Positions 11,901 through 18,600 of a stretch of DNA of 39,435 bases are shown here, one piece after another. Source of the DNA: Endotrypanum monterogeii (lineage: Eukaryota > Euglenozoa > Kinetoplastea > Trypanosomatida > Trypanosomatidae); contig CM007322.1 in NCBI GenBank assembly GCA_000333855.2, positions 84,438 through 123,872 on the forward strand. Direction: 5' to 3'. The stretch's first letter is position 1. Every line of letters starts with the position of its first letter. The notes below the pieces were generated by a model, which saw nothing but the letters and a program-made list of their open reading frames with translations, searched no databases and was not told where the DNA came from. Both the position numbers and the translations under genes were made by a program.

Positions 11901-12997
11901 GCTGACAACGGGATCGCAGACTCGCGCGACAGGGGTGCTGCACCCCCTGTTGCACCACCGAGAACTCCAGGGTCGGCCCAGGAGAAGCGGGGTTGGGAAA
12001 TCAAGTGCTGATGACTACGAGCGTCGACAGAACCAATAAAGCGATCACGCTGACTGTTTTCGTGCGTCGCTGGCGAAGAACGCATCAGCGGTGGGGTTGA
12101 CGTCCACCACACCGCTGGCGTACAAGACAAAGCCGTCAGATTGTCTGTCAATGTACGTGTTGGTGTTGGCGCCGACGCCGCGGACCACTGCAGCGGGTTG
12201 TGGCGAGGAGACAGGGCATTTGAAACACGCGTGCACGAACTGCGTGGTGCATCTGGTGGTGCGCGAGGATCTGCAGGTGAGGAGGAGTGCCGCCCCAAAA
12301 AGCAGGTGCTGCTCCTCTCACAAGAGGTCCTCTCATCAAAATTTGCCGCAGTGGAGCCGCCAACCACGCCATCCCACTCCACCTGCGTTGGATGCGCAGA
12401 GACTTGGTGCGGCCCCGTCAACAATGAAGCAGACCCCACCGCTCCACCGCCTGGAGGGGGGTTGCCTGGAGTGCCAAGGGTCGCGGCAGTAGGGCTGCAG
12501 GGTCCGGCTGTGGTGCCCTGGAGAACAACAGGGCTCAATGTGCTCGTGGCGGCAGCGCTGGAAGAGAGAGGGCTGGGCGATCTCAGCGCCGCCGTGGATC
12601 GAGCTGCGCTGCGAGCTCTCCAGCGACGCGGCGGATACAGCCCCTGCTGAGGTACCGCGTATGAAAGACTCCTCGACGTCCATCGGCCACGCACGGCACC
12701 AGCCCCAACGTCAACACTACAGCTGTTGCCTCTCCTATGTGCTATGCCTACCTGTGCTCCATTTTCCAGGCACCCCCCGAGGCTACCTCTGTTGCTATCC
12801 GTGCGTGGTGGAACAAGCAGCGACGAGCCCCGCATTGCATCATACACAGGCGCCAGCGGAGGAGAGGAGGTGCAAGAGCCTATCGCTGCTGCACCAGGCG
12901 GAGCGGCGATCGCGTCGTCGCGCAGAGATGGCAACGGCTCAGGATACCCAGTTTGACGCTCCGTGAAAGGAAGAGGCGGCGGCGGCAAGGATGCCAT
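2966..12997 (-). CDS. Giant 3343-aa Ser/Pro/Thr/Ala-rich protein, function unknown
   Basis: I do not recognise this protein. It is one uninterrupted frame of 3343 codons from an ATG at 12997. Most of it is low-complexity sequence rich in Ser, Pro, Thr, Ala and Gly, with many SP/TP sites, so it is probably intrinsically disordered and may be heavily phosphorylated. Pro-rich runs lie near residues 496-512, 1605-1640 and 2010-2025. Two stretches look ordered: a probable helix near 917-952 (containing VSLVRVALIDARSVRSHLDEL) and a longer block near 1105-1190 with RHQRLTRLTQQHLQSLF and a Cys-containing acidic segment. A short C(S/T)P...AW.T.P.L motif recurs near 290, 1705 and 2710. There is no signal peptide or membrane segment. 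Scaffold, cytoskeletal or flagellar roles are possible but unsupported by any recognisable domain. Confidence 0.9.
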   Translation of the reverse strand: MASLPPPPLPFTERQTGYPEPLPSLRDDAIAAPPGAAAIGSCTSSPPLAPVYDAMRGSSLLVPPRTDSNRGSLGGCLENGAQVGIAHRRGNSCSVDVGAGAVRGRWTSRSLSYAVPQQGLYPPRRWRARSAARSTAALRSPSPLSSSAAATSTLSPVVLQGTTAGPCSPTAATLGTPGNPPPGGGAVGSASLLTGPHQVSAHPTQVEWDGVVGGSTAANFDERTSCERSSTCFLGRHSSSPADPRAPPDAPRSSCTRVSNALSPRHNPLQWSAASAPTPTRTLTDNLTALSCTPAVWWTSTPPLMRSSPATHENSQRDRFIGSVDARSHQHLISQPRFSWADPGVLGGATGGAAPLSRESAIPLSASHRAAHSMLCLGSSPPIVSEISVAARTEAFDVVHGDRHHRFSRDASVATLRGSDQDVKAAAAEHSDIHRGRRMQQHPCFHQEGEGASTVDTSAFSVSFDASSRADDGYTARQSLSSRAADSLSHQSSTQPPPPSPPSPPSSPSSSSLADHAVRLDSKDMDRSAHHRWLRSYDDSAVSTRNPGGGDEDGTDYTSAIFPTGVGGVAPELVRTQRDVRLPLCCSVVAHNAEASPGDTVHSAHVDQCVVAGACSEAVVASDAQAPLGVPVDATPQREGNGASAPSHSSSISTLSQEWPRSSPSSSATAVRGSCPRYRSPKGLSVVPSTSLEDLGAMAPDTTEPSCMQPFAHGTYSDLPHGCPNTLANSLDTGRTSATTTHLRLPTSTSSSALPPRSASVATQQPSTTPPVSEHGRDEGGERVLEDAATGSTKGSTTPWFYTARSLSPTSPTRSSASRSLAAVARLKGDQDRHGAVGEVTCAVTAHPPPRAPVVTSSLAKTAHVAAPALPSWKAERQGQLLTPPVGGGSESAGVGILPAATWAMQGRSPRTPRGQRESPLVSLVRVALIDARSVRSHLDELRALFPKNSAAVAGGNAVQSIHRGVAGNSELVAATSPDSATAAAISGASDMRDGPHPGESGGVRAGAWEPPTRGMDEMFGGAVDCKAAVSPFRSSVLQRTLRVRGARDGAEGHQDRVVRRDVGGGRDSSRDWASGATDAPPQRGPQSVSQEVGDSDSDGHSGRSPAPTFDVGGLYTSSLNGYRHQRLTRLTQQHLQSLFVGVSSVAKLVCGIEVEQCAQMGVAEGLGWVDDHVPDCLCEEAATIATPPVATVQSSFSPAVVSAVPTPRAPREARDDPISASSEGAATVPRVSRDASEALRQPNVSTCAVRHSHLSAVVQELAAEHHAPLGCHKKPLVTEGRGNSPSSCRSDSQSRCIAVTAVLPSGSVVGGDRSTSTSRARPRVLATTADNVRIVGVQSEDVATFDSPSSAVVSTLGTTQAAASTNTNANANAVAASYCYSGHHHSAGRSTESPGSSSSSRGSSVSASGTIFIHPITQGSTSSVTTISSGLNDMGGNSGGNRMRYNSTSSSSSTRGGGCRNITCAARGVLGSASKSMAPATELTSGGGPSICTLPVTGLVPLQQHPPQHEQPPISLLHSAAPSSAACTTPPSGCDSPPVAWVGHHCPLLREPLASTCGVFPSTLPTAGLCCRSPSSANSHTSETDGTAASVDHKSGFPPAGETAVPTGTRLSSSPPPPPRPPRPPPSMPSPVASPPPASIHSGVAAATVRDMPGVPALPLDVERVLSSVGKGASDSARVITPALDERYTSSVDEILENPFASPCSSAWMTSPLLATPTFPSATLQMEIHPKKKWEGEEVVEGMVADADTMPSLVLKVDVSDVQRTAATATAAVATMLGTSRVEDHDGGTAHMLLLTPFSLMVTRQEEVCEERIEEHSGPGPAAMDMATGAVASDTLPRAAGAVAEMPWTVLAAGDIPVCGDASAASPLHESTEPIACDIRGGSNLSASQSTATPMPMTILLPTSGGSESLSSSPMLRSVAAHATETATGFVSLTTDGCDGSDKEMFAAFDLLHRATTTTTPPSAHEPEDVSADTTATVSGHPSLSGSVSDIRSRGTATMSIMLSSSSASRRRRRPPPPPPSSSSKQHTVLSCAPAADFCDTGLPASEPHVQVATGVRGGDEASGGPSLTIVRSSHLSPQVYAEHGEPPVPSMLATSQLLFGTTSASSLSSSSSSAPCDGVSSQLGTCKDNGGAGDSVGAYPGLLWDALTERACGGAVAAELRDVASAPQEPPSGCESIVSLQTPQEPQSGRGAPSAVAHPHLISANTSPSTPRFSSFSSCTIFPWSTEGTGSIVVAAVPVEEACGPRPRAFEDLTATVRVEQQSWCGGDDASAPPPLPNTIFLSPDMCCHEGIPSRMKRDNHGNACPQQDGCTTGNRSSSSGVRDNVSQSPLRGPLLQGNEEQHPSLYAVSTWAPSSPSSMTAIHSSHCSGGFEAQRGPEEDGDTMDTLTSGKEQPSPCSDAVLNISGSRLPSSSPTMTVSAPPEVVHSVPEGGKCGCEANAFVMTLGDEEGVGDVPRPLDFTPTQFIHSTQGEMPADPRTGSIPVVPGGERDGTSATTVQTSCTARASVCVDVRSGLAAEALKGDGPRKNDAVVDYATSDKERNFDLIFSFTGDITHNGPHAQDGVLAQQPRCHQRPLSQSSSSILSISAVGSAATAGSPRATITDLVPSSAMPAPGQQRGISCSTAEMSRSSTAPALSVEVVPDVVDEICRAQGDFSDNVGAHPAVVAASTTTAAAAALCRVAMLASTTAAVGSSPLPQNSIVKFCSPSASAAWLTTPHLVSGTAACSSASHLLNPEGESSSGGDVTDGVLTIERPATSPGGQGKEFVFSLLGGASAPSQEMYCFSFSTTAAAAASDSVGGAACNMHFDAPGLGTTSNALPTFSTSTGALLHRLQLSAAVLPPTCYTFLMAEASSPLQRSASTSVASKTFRPSVAYEAASADEVRAREEVSVETPVLAASEDVTAPLSTPWYPATQPFPERPAGSSAIVVGPVTLSLGGDGGRTSLVDKSGLRTVSAVVEAGRPVSAGSLLPEGAAHHLSCGCSNDAVDITVRDEVAEAPLLRVGDSSGVHQRTSLASVTSSPPAQAAHRADAPEGGSTGSTVMSGPQGEVSRHEPVSAFADAAAAAPTWPSSSSLLSSSAGSQVDGVVCLHDAGAPVILSESLSPGSTDHTEAEVITSHRSAEAVGEAAAQKSEKQHTAAPTAASNAKRSAGALDTLDAFPIAPGRLASMPKRGPASAPSSEGLRPRVPPEVASIMRTPAQIFSTEPPESRQSPPSLSPNTHFSAPSYYLAQCEDGLADVHGSLHGWHTTASAFFTEAESAAVSCRAHRRLGGLSSGASTLYTSISTLARRRAQQRVFYDSAGLRGASPPASREHTVVRSLSPVSLAPLGTAEVFAPPL

Positions 12998-13013
12998 GTT
13001 GGCGCCCTATCCG

Positions 13014-13067
13014 CTAAACGAGCCGATAGAGAAATGGGAAGAGGTGATGAGGGGCGGAGCACGACAT
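13014..13067 (-). other. Upstream ORF of 17 codons in the giant-gene leader
   Basis: An ATG at 13067 opens a 17-codon frame (MSCSAPHHLFPFLYRLV) that ends 16 nt before the main ATG at 12997. It lies downstream of the predicted splice acceptor at 13133-13134, so it would be in the mature mRNA. No other predicted leader in this window contains an ATG. It could lower translation of the giant protein, and nothing suggests a functional peptide. Confidence 0.45.
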
Positions 13068-13132
13068 ATATATATATATATTGTATATTCTTATAACTAT
13101 ATATGCGCACAGGCCTCGTAAAAGAAATGTGA

Positions 13133-13174
13133 CTGCGGGCGGAGAGGGAAAAAGAAAAAAAAAAAAGAAAGAGT
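13133..13174 (-). promoter_or_regulatory. Spliced-leader acceptor and pyrimidine tract for the giant gene
   Basis: On the minus strand a pyrimidine tract of about 30 nt (13145-13174) is followed by the first AG at 13134-13133, giving a leader of about 135 nt before the ATG at 12997. Confidence 0.7.
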
Positions 13175-13370
13175 GCGACAGACAGACCAGAGTATACCAG
13201 AGAAAAGATGAGCGAGTGATCAAGACCTCTGCTCACACGCCAACAGAAGCACAAGAAATGAAATGAAGGGAGCAAGAAACAGCGATGTTATAGAGCACTA
13301 AACATGTGGCTGAGACACACACACAGAATCTCCTCGGTGTGACACGGACCCAGCAGTCCTGGTGCTAGTC

Positions 13371-13412
13371 TATATATATATATTGTATATATATATGTGT
13401 GTGTGTGTGTGT
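13371..13412. repeat. TA-GT composite microsatellite
   Basis: A TA tract passes directly into GT units, the same order as in the composites upstream of three of the genes. Here it lies in mid-spacer. Confidence 0.9.
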
Positions 13413-13503
13413 CTGCGTATATGATGGGGAGGGGGTAGGGGTTTCCTTGTATGCAGTGCGAGAGAAGAGGAGGAGGAGTCAATCAGTAGACAGCAAACAA
13501 AAC

Positions 13504-13524
13504 GTGTGTGTGTGTGTGTGTGTG
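13504..13524. repeat. GT dinucleotide microsatellite
   Basis: This is a pure GT run in the spacer. Confidence 0.95.
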
Positions 13525-13588
13525 GATCCCAATACAAGCATAGATTAAAGTGCCAAACCTCAAAGATCAACTACAACGACGCCCGCAT

Positions 13589-13643
13589 CACACACACACA
13601 CACACACAAATATATATATATATGCATATATACATATATGTAT
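13589..13643. repeat. CA-TA composite microsatellite
   Basis: A CA run (13589-13608) is followed by an interrupted TA run. Confidence 0.9.
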
Positions 13644-13715
13644 GGAGAGAGAGAGGTGACGACAGGATTTAAACCGTCTGTCTTGTTTCTCCCCATGTGC
13701 TCGAATCGTGTGTCG

Positions 13716-13718
<3 letters not shown>

Positions 13719-13749
<31 letters not shown>
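13719..13749. repeat. GT dinucleotide microsatellite
   Basis: This is a pure GT run of about 15 units in the spacer. Confidence 0.95.
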
Positions 13750-13751
<2 letters not shown>

Positions 13752-14187
13752 AAGAATATGTTATGCGCTTTTAAAGAAGAGGGGAGATCCACCAGCGTTA
13801 TACACCCAAAATCACGCGCACGTCAACAGAGACCCACTGACCCCTCCTCCTCCTCCTCCCTCTCCCCGCTCCAACCCACTTCCCAGCACGACTATTTAAA
13901 CAAAAAAAAAAACTTTTCAGTGTTACTCGACACTTAATTTCATTTTTTTTTTAGTATTATATGTAAAGAAAACAAGAAACTCCAAAAGTGCTCAGTCAAC
14001 ACGCACACCTCTCCACAGCGCGGCGACAACTGCACAGCAGAGGTATCCCTCCACTCGCGCCAGAGTGAGGGTGAAAAAAGGGGAAATGTGTCAGGAGGAG
14101 GAGGAGGAGGAAGGGGGGGGACGATTGAGTTTAACACACACACGCGCACACATGCAGAAATATTTTTAAAGTCCCACACACACACCC

Positions 14188-14814
14188 TCAGCGACGACGG
14201 GTAGCGCCAGTAGAACGCTCTGCGGGACCCACGTCGGGCGTCTGTGGCTGCAATACATCCAGCGTGGAAGATATGTGCTGCATGACAGCATTGAACGGAT
14301 CCGCAACAAATGCAGTGACCGTCTGCACCTTTTGAAAGTGGACGAGCTCCTCCTGCGCCACCGTCATACGTTTCTCCGCAGCTGTTTTGTGAGGCAATGT
14401 CAGCCGGCGTCGCTTCACCGCCGACGCCCGCCGCAGCGCCGCGACGGGGTGTTGTGGCGACGCCGCCTCCTTCTTTGTGGACTTTCCTAGCCTGCGCCTC
14501 GACCCGACATTTCCGAGGGCAGTCGCGCGGCTGCCAACGGCTTCCCCCGTCTTCGCAGATGCCGGTGCATGCCGGGCTCGACCTTGGCGCTGCCGCAGAG
14601 CGTCGCGAATGTGCAATGCCACCTGCCGGTCCGCCTCTGTCGGCGATGGCACAGCCGACGAGGCCGACGTCGTCCCACCCGCGGAGGCAGTTGATGGGGA
14701 AGAAGAAAGAACGTTGGACAGGGGCTCATGTTCGCTAGTCGCATGCGCCGCCTGCTGCCGCCGCTCAACCTTTGCACGCAGCGTCACGCGCTTCGACGAC
14801 TTACCCCCAGCCAT
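14188..14814 (-). CDS. SLX9-like basic protein, possibly a ribosome biogenesis factor
   Basis: The product is a 208-residue, strongly basic protein. Both ends resemble the SLX9/FAM207A family, nucleolar factors for small ribosomal subunit maturation and pre-40S export. The N-terminus (MAGGKSSKRVTLRAKVERRQ) parallels the short basic start of yeast SLX9. The C-terminal helix, residues 143-185, carries an E..HF..V....F.ADPFNAV..HI pattern like the family's C-terminal E..RF..LL.....SPL.AI block. Between them lies a Ser/Ala-rich, low-complexity linker with Arg/Lys clusters (near 98-112 and 127-140) that could act as nuclear or nucleolar targeting signals. The family's central KKEK..LR motif is not obvious, which keeps the call tentative. 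The ATG at 14814 is the first after the predicted splice acceptor. The start and length look secure. Confidence 0.5.
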   Translation of the reverse strand: MAGGKSSKRVTLRAKVERRQQAAHATSEHEPLSNVLSSSPSTASAGGTTSASSAVPSPTEADRQVALHIRDALRQRQGRARHAPASAKTGEAVGSRATALGNVGSRRRLGKSTKKEAASPQHPVAALRRASAVKRRRLTLPHKTAAEKRMTVAQEELVHFQKVQTVTAFVADPFNAVMQHISSTLDVLQPQTPDVGPAERSTGATRRR

Positions 14815-14874
14815 GTAAAGACGAAAGAATACGTGTAAATACGTGGATGTATGTGTATGTGTGTCTGTATAAAA

Positions 14875-14900
14875 CTTTTAAAAAGAAAGGAAAGCAAGGA
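14875..14900 (-). promoter_or_regulatory. Spliced-leader acceptor and pyrimidine tract for SLX9-like gene
   Basis: On the minus strand the tract CTTTCCTTTCTTTTTAAA is followed by AG at 14876-14875, giving a 60-nt leader without any ATG. A second AG at 14866-14865 is an alternative. Confidence 0.6.
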
Positions 14901-15415
14901 CATTGAGGATGGAGTTGGGGAGTCGGTAGAGCAGATAAAGACACAAATAAACACACAAAATACATAGAAGCACAGACCTACACACGCCTTCAGTGTGTCC
15001 GTCGACTGTGTGTGTGTTATGTGGCATGCCAGCTTCCTCAAATAGGGCGACAGAAATCGAAGTCAGTGGCTCAGTGGAGAGATGACTCCCACAGTGTCGG
15101 CCACGGAATGAAATAGGAGAGAACGTAATACACGAGGGAGGGAAAGGAGGGAGAGGCCTAGAGAACACGTCGTCACGAGGCCGCAGCGCAGCCCACCCAC
15201 CCACCCAGGATAGTGTGGCCATCAACCCTTCTTGCCCCCCCCCACCCCCATCCCATCCCATCCTCGCAGGACAGGTACACTCCATCCCTCCCCTGCTCCT
15301 CCTCTCTCATCAAGTGCACGGTCATTTCTGTTTTGCAGGTGTGAGTGTGTGGTGTAGAGCGTGTAATAGCAGGAAAATCAGCAGCGAACACGTCGGCAGT
15401 GGCACTAGCCGAGGG

Positions 15416-15524
15416 AATATATATATATAAATATATATATATACCAATACAGATTGTCAACACACACACACACACATTCTCTCGGAAAAGAAAACGATAA
15501 ATATATATATATATATATATATGT
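15416..15524. repeat. TA / CA / TA repeat cluster
   Basis: Two TA tracts (about 15416-15443 and 15500-15524) flank a CA run (about 15461-15476) in the 3' spacer of the 1197-aa gene. Confidence 0.85.
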
Positions 15525-15642
15525 ATAGACATTCTTCTCAACCCCCTCCTCCTGCCTCCCATACTATGCGAGGGGGGAGGGAGAGAGGGAAGAAATCGAG
15601 ATAGCGTTGCAATCAGGTCATTGCACTCTTAATGCCGCTACG

Positions 15643-18600
15643 TTATTTTGTGTGTGTGTACTTGACCAGACGACCGTATCTCATCTCCTCCGCTAGGAGG
15701 AAGGGTTTATTAAGCCAATGGTGTCTTTTGAGCAAGTCAGTTCTGCGAGGCAACGGGGATACGACAGGGGTAGACGCGGGCGGCTGCAGTTGACCCTGAT
15801 TCTGCACATCGAAATGCGAGCGGCGCGTTGCAACTGAAGGAAGTCGCCGTTGCGCGGCACCCTCAGGTGGTGCCATGGTCGCTCTAGGTATCACCGTGGA
15901 GGCTCGAGTGATTGCGGGGGTGGAGGAGGACGTGAGGGTCGAAGCACTGCGAGGAGTTGTTTCACACGCGCTCCCGAATACGCGCAACGTGTGAGAAAGC
16001 GGTGCCAGGGACGCTACGCATTGAGGTAGCGATGTCGGAGAAAGATGGCGACACAACAACTCCACCTCTGCGGCATGATGCCGCCGCCGGCGCTCCACCG
16101 CCGCAGGAACACAGAACGGCCCGCCGCCCCGATCCCCAGCACACCCATCACGCGCACCAATGCAGAAGACATCCTCGCAGCTGTCATCTGCTCTGTTGCG
16201 GTCCACCAGGTCAGATGTGGCGTCGCCTGCGTCTGTCCTCTTCCTTCCCTTATGATCTCCCCCCGTCTCGCCATTGCTGCTGTGCAACGCATCCTCACCG
16301 AACACACAACTCCATAGCCGCGGCAACGTATGCATCAAGACGTCGGAGTGCACATAGACCAGCCATGTACCTAGGCCCGCTATCGACGGCGGTAAAACCT
16401 GCGATGGGGTGCAAGAACAGGGATCAGTATCAGTAAGCATAAGATGAGCACCAGGAGACGCCGCCGCCGCCTCACTGCGACTGAGTCCAGACAGAGTTGG
16501 AGGAGACCGCGTCGCAACACTGTGAGCAGCCGATGATAGGTACACATCACGTGGAACGTGGTCAGCCGCCTTTCCATCACCATCACCATGACCGTCAGGG
16601 CGACGGAAATGCTTCCGGCAGAGTTCGTCGACCTGCACATCCTCACTCCCCCGCCGCCCTCGCACTGCGCATGCCCACTCCTCCAGCTCCTCGGTGGACA
16701 AGGCGCACGGCGGATGCATGAAGCAGTACAGATGTGAAAGATCGAGGCTTCGGTTGAGAGAGAGTGCGAGAGAAGGATCCTCAGAGGACATAGACGGCAA
16801 CTGGGCCGCCGCCGTGTGTGCGTGATAAAGGACGCTGAAGAAGGTCCACTTATCCGGGTGGGCTAGGAGAACGCCGACGCCATGCGACTCAGAGAGCGCT
16901 GCAGCAGACGTGGACGCCTTGCAGATATTGGGGTGCCCCACTGAAGGGGCAGTGCAGGAGGTTGAGCGCTGCGATACACTCCCACATGACGCAGTTGTGG
17001 TACGCCTGTGTCGACGACGTCGAAAAATGGGCATCGGTGCCGTCACGTGGAGTTGTTGTGGTCGGCCAGGGTTACACGCACACGAGGCGGCCGTCGCGCG
17101 GCTGAACTCATCAAAACGGCGATGGAGCCGCAGCATCTCATTTGCAAAGTCCCGGTAGGCGATACGGTTCCAGTGATTGTGACCGACATCCTCGTGTAGT
17201 AGGCGTGGGCAGACGTGTGTAGCCGCCACATCCTGATTATGGAGCAACAGTTGCTGCTGCTGCTGCTGCTGCTGCTGGAGTCGCGGCGGTGACGGTGACG
17301 GTGGTGAGCCCACGCCGACAGTCGTTCCCCCGCCCTCAACAGGAAGGCTTGTCTGCATACACCAGCGCTCTGACAGAGGCGGCGGTGAAGTCCCCCTCCC
17401 CGTGTCCTCTGCCGCCCGTGCCAGTGGAGGTGCGAAATGAAAGAAAGCCGCAGAGGTGTCTGCCTGAACGTCCAGCAGTGCTGCGGTTGAGATGGCTTCA
17501 GGATGGTTAGCACCCATACCCAAGACACCTGCCCCGCCGCGTGCGGGGGCGGTAACTGCCATCCCAGAGACGCGAGTGCCTTGGGGAATCGGAGCTGACG
17601 ATCCCAAAGCAATCTGGATGTCGGGCGCCGACGACAGAGTTGCAACGCTACCCTCAGCCTTGGCAGCCTCACCCTCTGTGCCAAACTCGCGGCCCCAGGA
17701 GAGAGATGTGCAGTAGTCATGCAAAGAGCAAACAACGCCACCCAGCGCGCCGGCCTGCTCGACAGACCTCTCACGGTCCTCCTCTGTCGTGTGTGGGCTG
17801 CCTGCCATGGACAGAACGGGCGACAGATTCGTCCCCTCCGCCGCTGTAGGCGTCACGCGCACTTGGCACTGATGTATACCGCCGCCGCCACACACCCCAC
17901 AGCCGCACCCGGCATCCTTCCCAAAGAATAGTTCATCGTCTCGGCTCAGCAAAGAGGGAGGAAGCTGCGGCAGGCCAGGAATCGCATACAGACGTCCCAC
18001 GCGGCGTAGTCGACGTACTAGGTTCTCGCGCGAGCATCCGTGCCCAAGTGTCTGCCCCGCTAGCCCTGTCGCCTCTCTGATAGGACTCGCCGGAGCAGAA
18101 GAAGCGTCACAGCCGCCCGAGCTGTCGACACCCCCCTCCTCTCCAAAACAGTAGAGCTCGTAGGTCGGAGGTGTTGTCCACGATAACAAAGAGGGCCGCA
18201 GGCACCCAGACGGCGTCCTTGACGGCACGGGGGCTTGCGTGACGCGTGCGCTTCTCGCAGTGTGACGTGCTGCCAGACCGTCGGTCGTTTCGGCTGAAGG
18301 AAGGCGTGCACCTGGATGGAAACCCTTCGCAGCGACTACAGTCGCTTCCTCCGCCGTGTCAGCTGCGGCGTGCGAGGGGCCGCCCAGCGGCCGGTGGCGG
18401 TGCCCACCAGGAGCATCTATTGAGCACGATGATGAGAGCAGCACCTCCCGCCACAGCCACACCGCACGGCTTTCACATGTGCCCTTCCCTGGCGCCGTCG
18501 CTGCCAGCGCCTTAGAATTGAGTGACACAGTCGCCATGTTCGACAGACTCGTGGGTGTGTTTGTCTGAGTTCTCGTATCTGATGGGGAACGCTGTCGGCT

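Larger units (their letters stand above)
12998..14187. other. Spacer between SLX9-like gene and giant gene
   Basis: On the coding strand it contains the 3' region of the 208-aa gene and the leader of the giant gene, including its splice acceptor and a 17-codon upstream frame. Repeats present are TA tracts (13062-13110), TA-GT (13371-13412), GT (13504-13524), CA-TA (13589-13643) and GT (13719-13749). No further gene is seen. Confidence 0.7.
14815..15642. other. Spacer between the 1197-aa gene and SLX9-like gene
   Basis: It holds the splice acceptor for the SLX9-like gene at its left end and a TA/CA/TA composite (15416-15524) near the 3' end of the 1197-aa gene. The middle part (about 15000-15400) is non-repetitive, with a C-rich patch near 15190-15270. 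No gene is seen. Confidence 0.7.
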
